Assembly (NCBI GenBank): GCA_036346225.1
Contig: JARFIW010001366.1
Span: 310,001 to 374,000 of the forward strand
From: Platerodrilus igneus
Taxonomy: Eukaryota > Arthropoda > Insecta > Coleoptera > Lycidae
Reading direction: 5' to 3'
Length of the DNA: 64,000 bases
In this document: one piece after another, positions 22,182-36,348 of the stretch
How positions within the stretch are numbered: position 1 is the first letter of the stretch
Layout: every line of letters begins with the position of its first letter
The notes under the pieces: generated by a model
The model's input: the letters and a program-made list of their open reading frames with translations, nothing else
Databases searched by the model: none
What the model was told of the DNA's origin: nothing
Translations under genes and position numbers: made by a program

Positions 22182-22989
22182 TGTTTTGCGTGCGTATAAT
22201 CGTCACTAAGGTTCCTACACTCTCTTTAGTGATGCCGTCTTGCTTATGTTAAATTTCTGAGTCTATTGGCGCCTGACATTTCTGTATTTATAAAATCCTC
22301 CACGTTTGCTTCATCCCGCTGAAGTTAGATTTCAGAGTTAGTCTGGAAGTTTACAGAAGTATTTATTTGTAATACAGATAAATTACGTCTATGGTTTACT
22401 TCTGAAAGAAATTAAGTGGTTCTGTACTTATCTCATAACACCCTAATCAACATATTTATACAGGTTACTCCACCCTATAACATCTATAGAAATTGAAAAC
22501 AAGAAAATAAAATAATAATAAAGATAGATTACACTGTCATCGCAAACGTGGGGCATAACAAGTTAACACTGCCATCGCAAACATGAGACTGGACGTAGTT
22601 ATACTGACACCCGACGTGAAGCAAGAATTGTAGGAAATGCTGTTCAAATTTGTTCCCAAATTTTAATCCGTTTTAAAAAAAATTTATTTCATTTCTCAAG
22701 TACAGAAATAATATTTCAAAATGACAGAAATTTTTGTGTAGTATATTTACATAAAGTGGAGTTAAATTATAAATTACGAGTAAGAGGTATTGTCAGTAGT
22801 AGAGAAAGGATCCACTAATAATTATATGTACATCGTACTCAGATTTAAATAGAATATATTATAGAAATTTTTATTAACTACATTTTTATGTAACATTATA
22901 GCTTGACATAAATTCCATCTTCAGATAAAATAACTTGAGAAAATATAAAGTAGAATTATAAATACCTGTAGCAAGAAGAGAATAATCTA

Positions 22990-23039
<50 letters not shown>

Positions 23040-23583
23040 CATATATTTCTTTTTTCAGACTTTTTATTAAATTACTAACGTAACAATTTGTTACGAAAGT
23101 TGCCCTGCGATTAAATTTGATATAAATGTATATTTCTTATTCAGATGCAATTTATGATCCGTTTGATATATAATGTAATAACTACTTTTTTTTCTGGGAT
23201 AATGTTGCATAACTTAACAATCTTAGCCGGTGTGCCTTACGTGCGTATAATCGTAACTAAGGTTCCTACACTCTCTTTAGTGATGCCATCTCGCTTATGT
23301 TAAATTTTTGAGTCTAATGGTACCTGATATTTCCGTTTTTATAAAGACCCCCTGCTAGTCTCATCCCGCTGAAGTTAGAGTTTAGAGTGTGTTTGGAAGT
23401 CTCCATAAATATTTATTTTTAAGACGGACAAACTACATTTATGGTTAACTTCTGAGAGAAATTAAGGTGGTTCTGTACTTATCTCATAACACCCTTATCA
23501 ACATCTTTATATAAGTTACTCCACCCCATAACATCTATAGAAATTGAAACAACTTAATGAAATAATAATAAAGATAGATTACA
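22182..23583 (+). mobile_element. Small non-coding LTR (TRIM-like) element
   Basis: Two direct repeats of about 352 bp, 22,182-22,533 and 23,231-23,583, both start TGT and end ACA and share long stretches such as TTCCTACACTCTCTTTAGTG and TAACATCTATAGAAATTGAA. Right after the first repeat lies AAACGTGGGGC (22,544-22,554), which matches the 3' part of a tRNA-Lys primer binding site. A second similar motif follows about 36 bp later. The 697-bp interior has an (AT)n tract and no reading frame of note. The repeats have diverged visibly. A polypurine tract is not obvious and no 5-bp target duplication is seen. Confidence 0.6.
22995..23034. repeat. (AT)n microsatellite
   Basis: About 20 AT units lie in the interior of the small LTR element. 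Confidence 0.9.
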
Positions 23584-23587
23584 GGAG

Positions 23588-23790
23588 CATAGTTTTAATT
23601 ACCAAATTCTTAACCTCTAAATTAATTTTTCTTTGGTTATGTGTTTTATACATACAAATAGATATGGAAAAGATGCGTATCTATCAGTAAGCGTCCGATC
23701 CTATACCTCAATTAATAAATATTCTTGTGAGTTATATGTAACATAAACCACTAAAGTATGCACGATATGTCGGCACTTGCAAGGTAATTG
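23588..23790 (+). repeat. Diverged direct repeat, copy 1
   Basis: The repeat starts TTTTAATTACCAAATTCTTAACC. It recurs at 25,303-25,503 with many substitutions, including a shared ATACAAATAGAT block and GGCA(C/T)..CAAG end. The function is unknown. Confidence 0.6.
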
Positions 23791-25302
23791 AAATTATTGT
23801 AATTGTTAAGTTTGTGACATTGCTTTGAAATGTTTATATTCATGTTTTATTTTGGTAGTTTCTATATTAGTTAATCCCATCGCTAAGATTATTCTATTTT
23901 CTTTAAAAAATATAATTTTTAAGTTACATGCATTCTCATAATCAAAGGTTGTGAAATCCAGTATTGTTGTTTTAAATGTTAGACATGATGACAGCAACGT
24001 AACTTGTATTTTAAAATTAATAGGTTATGATTTATTTGTTTTAAATAATAGCGTATTAGGTTGGTGCAGATAATAACCTCAGGGTCTGGACACGAAGAGG
24101 ATCACGTGAGAAATTTGTGCTTAAGCAAAGCATCGATAGTCCCTTTCTCTGAGTCTAAAAAAAGGTTGCCGTAAGTTAATTTTGCAAATACTAGATAGAA
24201 AACAACGACACAAACAATTAACATGAAACTTTAGTGGGTTAGTTTACTTTAAAGTTTAGTTATCAAACTGATGGCAGGTAGTTGGTAAAATGCGGATAAT
24301 ACCCTGCCAGATGGGTTGCTTTTAATTTTAGGGATACCTTGGTTCTAGTTAAATTGACAACTTTATGTTGATTCAGAATATCTAGTTCTCCTTCAAAGTA
24401 TCAGGAGTATCTGATTAAAACAAAATACGTCTACGAGATAAAAGGCTTTCAGCGGTTTCCCAATTATCCACAGACCAAAATCGCTCTTCAGGTATTTATA
24501 ATTAAAAATTCTAAAACTGTGACCTGTTCATTTTTAACTAATGGCGTGAAATAATTAAATGTACCCACAGTACGTTTTTGTTCTTAGCTTAAAGATTTAG
24601 ATAGTAATTTTTGATATTTTTAATTTTTAATTTTGCCTTAAAATGTCTATCATGTACTTGTATTCACACCACATTTGTGTAATATAGCCGATAACGTTAT
24701 CGCATAATAGACAAAAAGGCTTTAAAAGTAGTGTTTTTCACGTTTAATAAAAAGTAATATTTCCAGTTTTGTTAAAATAAATTATTTTGCAATTATCTAG
24801 AGGCGTGAATAAAATTTAGGTCACATAATGTTTGATTGTAAAAACGTTTTTTTTCTTTCAACTAGCTGTTTCAAATAGGTATCTTAGTGTTCTTATGGTT
24901 AATGTTTGTTCAATATTTATTTTAGCGATAGTGTACTTAATAATTTTCCATGTGAATTTTAGGCCAAAATTACGGGTTGGGACATCTTTTTGTTATTCTT
25001 TCTGGAGCATTTTCCTAGAAGCTCCTGTACAATGAGAGTTGGCCTCCGAGATACTTCCCGATTAAGACATATTTCACACACGATAGCATTTCGAGACACT
25101 TCTCAAACACTTACACCATCTGTCGCAAAGAATCGGTCGGCTACCGTTTTTGTTAATACAGTCGAGGTTTTCAATACTTTATCGAAACGGAATTTTTAAC
25201 GGGGTATTTCACCTAGTTTTTCTGCGGATTAAGGGTTAGATTTTCTGGTGCCAAAACTGCAAGTAACAAGGTTTTGTATGATATCGAATCAACGTTGTTA
25301 GT
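23791..25302. other. Unassigned sequence between two direct repeats
   Basis: Only short frames occur and none has recognisable motifs. Nothing is supported. Confidence 0.3.
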
Positions 25303-25503
25303 AATAAAATTTTAATTACCAAATTCTTAACCCGCAATCATTTTGTTTTGATTTTGTGTTTTAAACATATACAAATAGATTTAGAAAAATTGTGTACCCG
25401 ACAGTAGGCACCCGACACTAATACTAAATTACTAAATGTTCCTGTAATTTGTATGTAATATGTACCATTAAAATAAGCAAAAATTTATTGGCATCAACAA
25501 GAA
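25303..25503 (+). repeat. Diverged direct repeat, copy 2
   Basis: This is the partner of 23,588-23,790. The pair encloses 1.5 kb and could be remains of an old LTR pair or of a local duplication. Confidence 0.6.
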
Positions 25504-26748
25504 AGTTGAACATATTACTGCCACAAGTCGGTTTTGGTGTAAAAGTGTGTATTAGAAGTCTTATGCAGTGCAGTTAGAGGTACGTATTTAGACAACAATC
25601 GGAATTGATAAACGCGTTGTGTAAATTTTGTTACTAATAATCGGAATTAGTGTACTTATTCTCTTTGGTTATGTTTTTTAGCACAAATGTGCGCGGCCAT
25701 TGTATATTAACATTTTTAAAAATGTAAATTTTCCTTTATCAGAGGAAATTACTAAATAAAACGATGTTTTCTTTAATGATATGAGTTGTAAAAACTTTGC
25801 GATATTTTATTATGCAAAAGAGTAAATATTAAAATAAAACACGTAGATACGTACTAATATTATAATAGTCTTAAAAAAATACGTAATAATTTGAGGGCGT
25901 TTTAACTTTACCAGCATACCTCGTCCAGCTGCATCGATAAAATGCCCTTTGTTTAAATTTTTAGGTTGTTCCGACACAAATTTCACTTTTAATAATACGC
26001 ATATTCACTCCAAATAAAAGCATCAAAAAGTATATTTTTAAGTAAAGTCAACCTATTTCTTGTTACAATATGTACAAACCTTTTTACTACTATATACTAT
26101 TATTATAAAACTAGTTCTAAAATTTGTACAGATACCGACTTAGTTGTCATATTGTGGGCTACACGATTATGTTTAAAAGGATGCAAATTTGTATACCTAC
26201 AATGCTGATGACAAACTGACTCAAAATTGATTCACCATGCAGGTACAGAAGCGAGTTGCTAAGTCGTACCAGTTGCAATCTGACATCAGGTGTAAAACAT
26301 CAATGTCCCTATGACGTTAAAATGCTGCTTGGGTAATTAACTTCACGTTTCTTACTGAAACGTATGTGAATATTAAGATGTTTTTTTAATAACATTTGTA
26401 ATGTAGTGAAAAAGTAATTTCAAAGTTTTTGAGCTTATTCAAACAACTAATTGCAAAATAGTTCTGAGCAACCAATCGGAACAGTGAAACTGTATTTACT
26501 ATTATTGGGAATTACTAATCAAGCGATGCACGAATTTGTAACTACCGCAATTTGTAAATTTGTTCGCTGTGAATTAAGTTTGTGCTTAGTTGGTACTGCA
26601 TAACTAAAGCCCATTTTAATTTTTAAATACTGAATCTGTTCATTAAACGCACTATAGCAAACTACGCCTACAATTGGTTCTATAAAGCGAAAGTTGAAAT
26701 GGAAAACAAAAATAGGCTGTAAGTTGAAATTAAAGGAAATCAATGTCC
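25504..26748. other. Unassigned sequence downstream of the RBX1-like gene
   Basis: This stretch holds the 3' flank of the minus-strand gene. No convincing polyadenylation signal or further exon was recognised. Confidence 0.3.
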
Positions 26749-28018
<1,270 letters not shown>

Positions 28019-28098
28019 CGCAGAAGCCGTTAGTAAGTGTTTTAATTATTTGAAATCACACTAAAAATAATTGGAACAATAAATCAACAACAATAAAT

Positions 28099-28152
<54 letters not shown>

Positions 28153-29807
28153 AAAGATAGATAGTTAAGAATTGCTACTGATTGTAAAAATAAGTTAGTA
28201 GTTACAATATCGAACAATTGAAGATTAACGTTTATGCATTTGAGAAAGAGTAGTTGAAAGAATGATTGGGGATTAACGTAAGTAGGCTAGATATAAAGAT
28301 TATAAACCATTATTTTTTCGACGTAAGTAGTATAGCTGAGTAGTTGCTGGGACAATTTTATGAAAATTTTATACTCCATATTTTCCAGATTACAATTGTT
28401 TGGAGAGAAATGAGCTATAATATGACGAGTTATGTGTGATTATGAAGAAAACCCTGTATGAGATGAAACTTGATGAGACCGTGTGTAAATATGAAAAAGT
28501 TAGCAATATAGGATAAAAATGTTAGATCATAGAAGATATTAGATCGAGTTAAGGAAAGTTTAGTTGATTATAAGATAGAAATAAGTGGATTGTTAAAAGG
28601 AGAAAAGCCCTAGTATAAAACAATTATGCGTGTGTATTATAAAGCTTATAGAATTAGTTGTAGATAGCAAGTAGTTGGAAATAAAAATAGTATAATTACT
28701 CATGTATGCAGAAAAATTAGGCAGATTTCGAATTTTATATTTTGATGTGAGTGAAAATGACGTCGTTAAAACCCAAATTCTAAAAATGAATTCCACCAAG
28801 ATATAAAAGAATCTAAAAAATGTAAATTTCCGTAAATTCATGATTACGCCCTGTATAATACAAGCGTACATTTATTTATTGATGTAAAAGCAAAAAATGC
28901 AATTGCTCGTGTATAAATAATAACCTTGTATGATGTAGGGGTATTATAAATACATAGCAAGTAATGTAAGCAGCATAGTAAAAATAATTAATCGTTAAGA
29001 TACCTTAAAACGCATTAAATCTAATGCTAATCGATTATTTTAAGATAAATAAAAAAACTATTTCTTTGTGCACTTTTACTGCATAAAAATAAATAATTTC
29101 CTGTATTAAATACCCCAATTCTAATTTAATTTTGGGAATTAAAACACGTTTTGCCGCAAAAGCAAGTATTTCTATAAAACTGCACCTCCCTTTGCATTAA
29201 AGAGCAATTGAAATTTAAATTAATAACCCTGTGTATTACCTGAATTCAATTTGAATAAAACATGTTTTCGTATTTTTGAGAGGAATTGAGAAAAATTACG
29301 CCAAATTTGTATAAACCAATTAATAAAGAAACGTTTATTTCAAAAAGCTCCCGGAACACTAAAGAACCCAAAAAATGTAATAGAAATTGATAAGAAATAT
29401 TAATGATCTTTTGCATTCGCTGTAGAAGAAGCTACGTAGTAATAAAACAGCGCATTTATAGACGCTAATGAGTTTTTCTGGGAACATTGCATTATAAAGT
29501 TCTATACTATAGTAGTGCATTCGAGAAATAGCTAATTTTTTATATATAAGGAAGCGTTTATTAAATAATTTCACTGATGAATTCGATCGCGAAATGTTAC
29601 TTTGATTAAAGTCGCAAGCGTGATGCTTTGCGGAGATATTTTAAGTATGCCGTAAGCATACTACAATTTACTCACTATGATTTTACACCGAATATAGGAG
29701 TGATGTGTTAAATGTAACTTTCATAAAAATGGAAATTATTAAATACAATGAAAAGGGAAAATTATTCAATATAATGCCATTTTAAAAATTTTATTAAATA
29801 ATCGAAA
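28019..29807. other. Unassigned AT-rich sequence with an (AT)n tract
   Basis: The first part should contain the 5' UTR and promoter of the RBX1-like gene, but no TATA box or other element can be assigned with confidence. An (AT)n tract covers about 28,102-28,150. The rest shows no gene. Confidence 0.35.
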
Positions 29808-30523
29808 GGAAGATTTAAGTAAAATCTACTTTGGTAACTACTGTTTGAAACGAGAATTTTAAATATGGACAATCTTGAGAGCTGATTTAACGTCAATTTA
29901 AAATAAGAAGGTATTTAGTTACGAACTAGAGATGCGCTTTTGTGGATTCTGTAAGTATTACTTTTAGATTTATTTTTAACTGATCATTTAGTTAAAATAG
30001 AATAAGTTCTTATCATTTTATTTTTGTAAGAATCTTTATCAGGAAAGTTTGTGTTCGGAGTTCGAAACACTCTGACCTTTTAATAGATTATCTTTCAAGG
30101 ATTTTTTCCAAACAAACCTTACAAGCCCGGGAATAAACAAAGCCATGTAAAATATCCATGAAATAAGAAATTTAGTTCTGTAAATTTAATATAAAATAAG
30201 GAACATTTTATAGTTAAGTAAATAGGTATTTTTTGGAAATATCTTTGTTTGAAAAAAACGATGTTGTAAATGCTCTATATGCGTTTATATGCGAGAAAAT
30301 GTTTCATGCTGTATAAGTCCTGAGAGATATTGTTGTGTTTGATTTCATTTTTGAAAACTCTTACATTTTCGTTGAACTATCCAGGCAAAGTTAGAAAGGA
30401 AGGTAAATCAACAATTTCAAGTTATACAATTTGCTATATCTGTATCACAGCACCCTTTTAGCAACATATCAAAGCGAGACGTTGTGCCACAGCACTCTTT
30501 CAGTCGCGTCTTAACGTGCGGCC
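29808..30523 (+). repeat. 5' LTR of the decayed gypsy-type element
   Basis: It matches 33,301-34,016 with scattered substitutions and small indels. Its end holds two copies of a CACAGCA...GCG motif. A third, TTAGCGGCGACCCAAAC, follows at about 30,579 and resembles a tRNA-Lys primer binding site. Exact boundaries are uncertain by about 20-60 bp. Confidence 0.6.
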
Positions 30524-30697
30524 ATTTTCATATCATTTTTTTGACACACTCAACGCAAGGCCTTATTATATCACTTTTTTAGCGGCGACCCAAACTATGG
30601 CGTGATTAATTCGTCTGTAAATTAGAGTTTCTTGTATTGTAGGATTTCTTTTAGGAGTTTTTTCTTCTTTTTTGTAATATCTGATTAGGTTCCAGTA

Positions 30698-32208
30698 TGA
30701 CGGACAGAGAAAAAAACGTTCGTGAAAGTTTGAAAGCTGAGGGAGTAGAAACTGGTTTTTAAGAAAGCGCTTATGTGGCACAAGCAAAAAGGGAGAATCT
30801 AGAAACCAAAAGCATAGGAGAGACCCAGGAATAGAAAATAATGTCTCTTTTATATCGTCTAAATCAAAGTATGCAGGAACAAAAAGCAATGAATGAAAGG
30901 AATGATAAAAGTGTGAAGAAAATTAAAGAAAATATACAAAAAATGAGTGACAAATTGTATAAAAATACTCAGGAGATACGAGCAGAATTTGAAGAAAACA
31001 TAGCGAAATTGGAGGAAGTTTAAGATTAGAAAGTGAGAAGAATGAAAGAAAATTTTAAAAAAATTAGTGAAAGAATAATTTTGGATTTAAAGGAAACTAA
31101 CAAAGCCATAGAAGATATGAAATTTGAAATTAGAGGAAAAGTGGTGCAAATTTTAGAAGCTATAGATGATGCTAAAGAAGAAATAGTTTAAATAAAGGCG
31201 AACCAGAATGCAAGTGAGAAAGAAAGTAGCGAAAAAACTTAAATTTGAGATCAAAAGGGGAATGAAATTGAGGAAAGTTGTTAAACTGGGTTTAAAACAT
31301 TCAAAAAAGGCATAAGAAGTTATGAAAATAAGTTTGAGAATTTAGAAGATAGAGTTAAAAATATTAATGTTGGGGAACCGATGAGATGGAGTCCAAACAG
31401 TTTTCCGTTGGAACAACACTCAAAGTTTATGGGGATAATAATATTACCCTAAACTATTTTTAAATAACTTAAAAAGTTTAATACAAGGTAGCTGGGATGA
31501 GCAAACAAAGTTAAATATTGTAAGATCCATGTTGAAGGGTATTGCAAAAATTTGGTTTGAACTAATTGAAAGTGAGTTAAGTTCGTTTAAAGACTTTGAG
31601 ATTAAATTTTTAAAGCATTTCTAGGTAAACAACTAGCAATTTAAAATTAGAGATAGTTTATTAATAGGCAAATATAGTAGCGATTCAGGCATGGCAAGGG
31701 AGTTGTATGCGATCAAATAACTTAGCGTTGCCAAACAACTTGATCCTCCTTTAGAAGACAAGCAGATTGTAAGGTGTTTAGCAGGACCCTTCAAAACGAA
31801 AGTAACGCAATGCATAACCTTACAAAATGATGTTGATAAAGATGTGTTTTTAGAATATCTTCAACGTTACGATAATATGGGTCAACCAATGAGGATGGAG
31901 ACCAAACCATGGAGCCAGCCCATGAATACATTTAAATTTCAGAGTAATATGGATAGAAGAGAAATCAAGGCAGACCATTTGAAAGGAGAAATAGCCAAAG
32001 AAATAATTGGAATAGAGGAAATGCCTTTAGGAGAGACGAGGGAACGGAGGATAATGAATCTCATACCATTGAGAATAGAACCGCTGCCCAAGAGAAGAAA
32101 AATATGGCAAACACACAGAGAAATGACATAAATGTTAGCAACGAGGATAGAATGACATATGCAGAAATAGTTAATCAGCTTGGATCGTCAAGTAGGCAGG
32201 ATCTTTAG
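30698..32208 (+). pseudogene. gag remnant of the decayed gypsy-type element
   Basis: The likely start is ATG at 30,698 (MTDREKNVRES). A Glu/Lys/Asn-rich coiled coil follows (30,840-31,360, about RLNQSMQEQKAMNERNDKS and onward), then capsid-like pieces (FKDFEIKFLKHF near 31,590; AKQLDPPLEDKQIVR near 31,732; EYLQRYDNMGQP near 31,850) and a charged end. Each piece has a counterpart in the gag of the 48.7-61.2 kb family, although the two differ at most positions. Several stops and frameshifts break it. No CCHC zinc knuckle is seen. Confidence 0.7.
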
Positions 32209-33300
32209 AAGCAGACAAATCAAGCTACAAAAATATAAAAATTAATAAATATGAACATGCGCGTAAATTTATAAAATTTGATTTGGAAAATGATGAAAAA
32301 GTTAATGAAAAAGAAATTGCAAGTAGAAGGAAAAGAGATAAAATTACTGGTAGTTACAGGAGCTGAAAGAACGTCAGTAAGTGAAGGTTTTATTAAAGAT
32401 GATTTAGAGAATGTAATGCAAAAAGTTATATCTATTAAAGGAAATAATTTAATATCGCGGAATAATAAAAAGTTTGCAGTTATAAAAAGTATCATAATTC
32501 TAAAAGTTAAGTTAAGAAAGATGGAGGTTGAGCAAGAGTTTTTGATAGTGCTAAGGTTAAGAGTTGTTGCCATTCTTGGAATGAATTTTATAAGTAAGAA
32601 AGAAGATATAATAGATACCGAAAATAAAGTGATAATTATGAGATGAGAGGATTAAATAAGACGAAGAAGTCCATATAGAAGTGCAGGGAGATTGTATGAA
32701 TTTGAATCAATTTGAGCAGGAAATGGAAGGTGGAGAAGATAGAAGTTTAAGTATTAGGTGCCCTGGTGAAGTTGGAAAAGAGGTTGTAGCGTTTTTAAAG
32801 AAAAAGACGGAATTATTGGAAACTGCAGAAGGTGATGTTGAAGAGATGGAAATAATAGATAAAACTAATGAAATTAGTTTAATTGCAGGTGTTGAATAGG
32901 AGATAAAGGAACTTTCTATGAATGCAGCTCTTAAAAATGAAATAAATAAAGGCAGTAAAATATTAAATAATGATGAAATATTTTAGACAATTCAACTTAA
33001 TGATTCGTTTGGGATAATTGCGATTAGAGAATCAGATCAATATTTTAAATGGCGTATGTATAAATATGAAGGAGTAGCGTTTGGTTTGTAGAAACATTCA
33101 TTTAAATATGTGGATGTAAGAAAGAATTAGAAGCGCAGCAAAAGGAAAGAAAATAGTGAAGTGAAAGAGGCTGATGAAGTTAGAAGTATATGTGTGAAAT
33201 GCTTTGAGAGAGAATTTGAAAATAATGTAGATGAGGGATCCATTGTTGTTAAACATCCAGGTAAAATTAAGAATAAAATAGAATCATTATTAAAAGAAGG
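32209..33300 (+). pseudogene. Protease and partial RT remnant of the decayed gypsy-type element
   Basis: The protease lies at about 32,278-32,646. Its active-site loop reads VVTGAERTS where the related family has LDTGAEASL, so the catalytic Asp is Val. VVAILGMNF near 32,565 is the ILG-type helix. After a spacer (LNNDEIF, then a stop) an RT island near 33,000-33,090 contains LNDSFGIIAIRESDQYF and YEGVAFGL. These are the palm motif around the first catalytic Asp and the following FGL. A Lys/Glu-rich tail follows to the 3' repeat. The rest of pol is missing. Confidence 0.65.
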
Positions 33301-34016
33301 AAGGTTTGAGCAAAATGTACTTTGGTAACTGCTGTGTGAAACGAGGATTTTAAATATAAAAAATCTTGCAAGCTGATTTGACGTTAATTTAAAATAAAAA
33401 GATATTTAATTACGAACTAGAGGTGCGCTTTTGTGGATTCTGCAAGTATTAGTTCTAGATTTATTTTTAACTGACATAAAATTTCTCATTTAGTTAAAAT
33501 AGAATAAGTTCCAATCATTTTATTTTTGTAAAGATCTCTACCAAGAACGTGTGTGTTCAGTGTTCGAAACATTCTGACTTTCAAATAGATTATCTGTCAA
33601 AGATTTTTTTGGCCAAACAAACCTTACAAGCTTGGGAATAAACAAAGTCAGGTAAAATATCCCTTAGAAAAAAAAATCAGTTCTGTAAGTTTAAGATAGG
33701 AAAGGAACATTTTATAGTTAAGTAAATAAATATTTGTTGAAAATATTTTTATGTTTGAAAGAAACCATGTTGTAAATGTTCTTTTGTATGAGAGGAGATG
33801 TTTCATACTGTATAAATGCTTTGTGATATTGCCGTGTTTGATTTTATTTTTGAAAACTTTCGTTTCCGTTGAGCTATCCAGGCAAAGGTAGAAAGGAAGG
33901 TAAGTCAACAATTTCAAGTTATACAATTTGCTGTATCTGTATCACAGCACCCTTTAGCGGCGCACCAAAGCAGGGCGTTGTCACAGCACCCTTTCAGCGG
34001 CGCCTCAACGTGCGGC
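33301..34016 (+). repeat. 3' LTR of the decayed gypsy-type element
   Basis: It is a copy of 29,808-30,523 and ends in two CACAGCACCCTTT...AACGTGCGGC motifs. An almost identical copy lies at 37,587-38,301 because of the tandem duplication. Confidence 0.65.
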
Positions 34017-34412
34017 TAGTAGATAAAAGTTTGCATTCTCTGAAACTATACGGATGCAACTTCTACATAACTGTTCGTTGCCCTATCATCTAAGCAGACT
34101 AACTGGCGCCACGCTCTGTTGCCATTTAGCGGATGTAAAGATGATAACATAATGAAATATTACGTATATTAAAATATATTCTGTGGCGCCCTTGACGGAA
34201 AATCGCTAGACTAAAAATATACGATTCCTGTACATTTTCCTATCAATTTTAAAGCCACTTTGCGTTTCTTAAATATTTAAAATAGAAATTTGTACACAAA
34301 CTCATTTACTTTGATGTATTCCAAATCTTACCAATTTAGGTCTTCTTCCATATAAATATCTTAGCCAAAGAAATTCCATGTCAATAACGCCAAAAGTTAA
34401 AGGTTTATCTTT

Positions 34413-34474
<62 letters not shown>

Positions 34475-36348
34475 TGCTAACAATTCTGCGTCCTTACAAA
34501 GTTGATACGTTTTTGCGTCCACCAGAAATAGCGGAAATAGGTCATTACATATGTGGAGTATATTGTTGTTTATTTCTTGAAGAAGCCCAAAATCACAAAA
34601 ACATTGTAAAATATAGATATACATTATTTTGTATTTTCCTATCATTGTAGAATCCTTTCAAAGCCATTTAATTTTGCATCCGTCGTATATATTCGTTTCA
34701 TTTAACATTAAATCTAGTATCAAATTTGCTTCCTGCAACGTTGTCAATAACTCTTTGAAGTAACAGAGATGAAACATACAATTAATGCCTTAAGAGAGAC
34801 TAAGATATGAGTAACTGGACATTCTACATTTAATCGTTTGTTTTTCTGTTGCCTGGCGACTTCAAACGTTCCAGTAGTATTATTATCAGATGGTAAGTGA
34901 ATAAACTTACAACATCAATACTCGACCGCTTTCTGATGATATTAATACTACCGTCTCTCAAAGTGCTGCGTACGCATTATAATATAATCTACTTTGTGTC
35001 GATGCGCTGTTAAATTAAAACGTGCATGCATTCCCAATGTTTTATAAATTACATCAGGATGTAACTTTAAATGTTACTTTAAATTATTATCATAGCTTTC
35101 CATGATCAAGAAGTGGTTTAGATTTCAAATTTGATGACCTTTTTTTTAATACAAAACGTTAATTTTATTAATTCTAGAAAGGTTGGTAGTTTTTACATCT
35201 TATCGATACGCTTGTGTAAATCAAGACGTTAATACGGTTTATTTTGGTGCAGGCGTCAGAAAATAAATGTTCGATAAATTTATTTTAATTTATTTTGCTT
35301 TTGCATACGCTAATTGATTTTATTGGTGTGATGATTATGTAAGCAGAAACGATCTTCCACTTCGTGAAATTACTAAAAGAATAGTTCCGGTTTGTAAAAA
35401 ACATGAAACATGATCACCATTTTTCTATGAAACCACTTAAAAAATTCTATTTTCAATTCTTTACCAATGTTTGAAGAAATTTGAAACATACATACAAATT
35501 ATTAAAAAAGCTGCATTCTTTCGTGGTGTTAATTGACTAATAGAGCTGCGTTTAAATGTGCGGACGCCGCCGTTTCCGACAATAAGCCAAAAATGAAAAT
35601 AAAAGGAAATCTTTGGAACACGTTTAAAGCGCACCGCCAAATATTTTAAAGAAAGTCTCTTGTACACTTTAACAAAAGATGCTGAAGAGATTATGGGCTA
35701 GGAAAATCTTTAACTTGAAATACAATTTTTTTTTGGTTATTGTAAAAAGAATTTCCTCGTCAGTACAATATTTGGTCATTCCTATGTTCGTTTAGATGCA
35801 TAAAGCGTTCTCGTATAGTTTATTGACATATTTGCATTAAAATGTCTACAAAATGGTTTAAGGTGGGGGTATGTAAAGCTAATTATGGTTTATAGTATGT
35901 ATGTTTATTGTACGATCTGGGAAAGATGCTCTAATGGAACATAGTAATTAATGACAGCCTACCTTACACTAAAATTTCAAAACTTAATCACTTTACAATA
36001 CAACTTCGTTGGTGCGAAAATGTGCAAAAGGCTTTGTGTGCATCACCTGAACTTATTTAAATACAATACTCAAAAGTAGTTCTGAGAAACAGATTTTTTG
36101 TTTTTTTCAGGGCAATATCCAGTTTTTCGTTAGCCCATTCTTTACTTCTGCCTGAACTCTAAGATGATTTTACTATTATGATATAATTCGATTTATTTGA
36201 AAGAATACTGAAGATATTGTTCCAGAACCAGCAATAAGAGAAGGGATTGAGAAACATAAATCCCTGACCGTTTACAAAATCGTTAAATGTACCACCAAAA
36301 TAAGATGTTTGTGATGTAGGTATCTTCCTTTATGTTGTGTGTTAGACA
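34017..36348. other. Unassigned DNA of the duplicated unit, copy 1
   Basis: It contains an (AT)n tract at 34,417-34,472 and AT-rich DNA without recognised genes. A 68-codon minus frame at 35,461-35,667 is conserved only because the block is duplicated. The same DNA recurs at 38,302-40,650 and inverted at 46,740-48,617. Confidence 0.4.

Larger units (their letters stand above)
29808..34016 (+). mobile_element. Decayed gypsy-type LTR element with truncated pol
   Basis: Two direct repeats of about 716 bp (29,808-30,523 and 33,301-34,016) enclose gag and pol remains. They share CTTTGGTAACT near the start, GGTGCGCTTTTGTGGATTC, and an end region with CACAGCA and AACGTGCGGC. The interior reads gag coiled coil, capsid, protease and a short RT island, then the 3' repeat. 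RT fingers, the YxDD box, RNase H and integrase are absent. The 3' repeat is duplicated at 37,587-38,301. Confidence 0.7.

Noticed and set aside
34378..34650. 90-codon frame with a possible exon-like peptide (LRPYKVDTFLRPPEIAE)
   Set aside because: The N-terminal half is translated (AT)n, no family is recognised, and the frame recurs only because the block is duplicated (also 48,474-48,668).
35461..35667. 68-codon minus-strand frame conserved in two copies
   Set aside because: Conservation reflects the recent tandem duplication. No motif or start context supports it.
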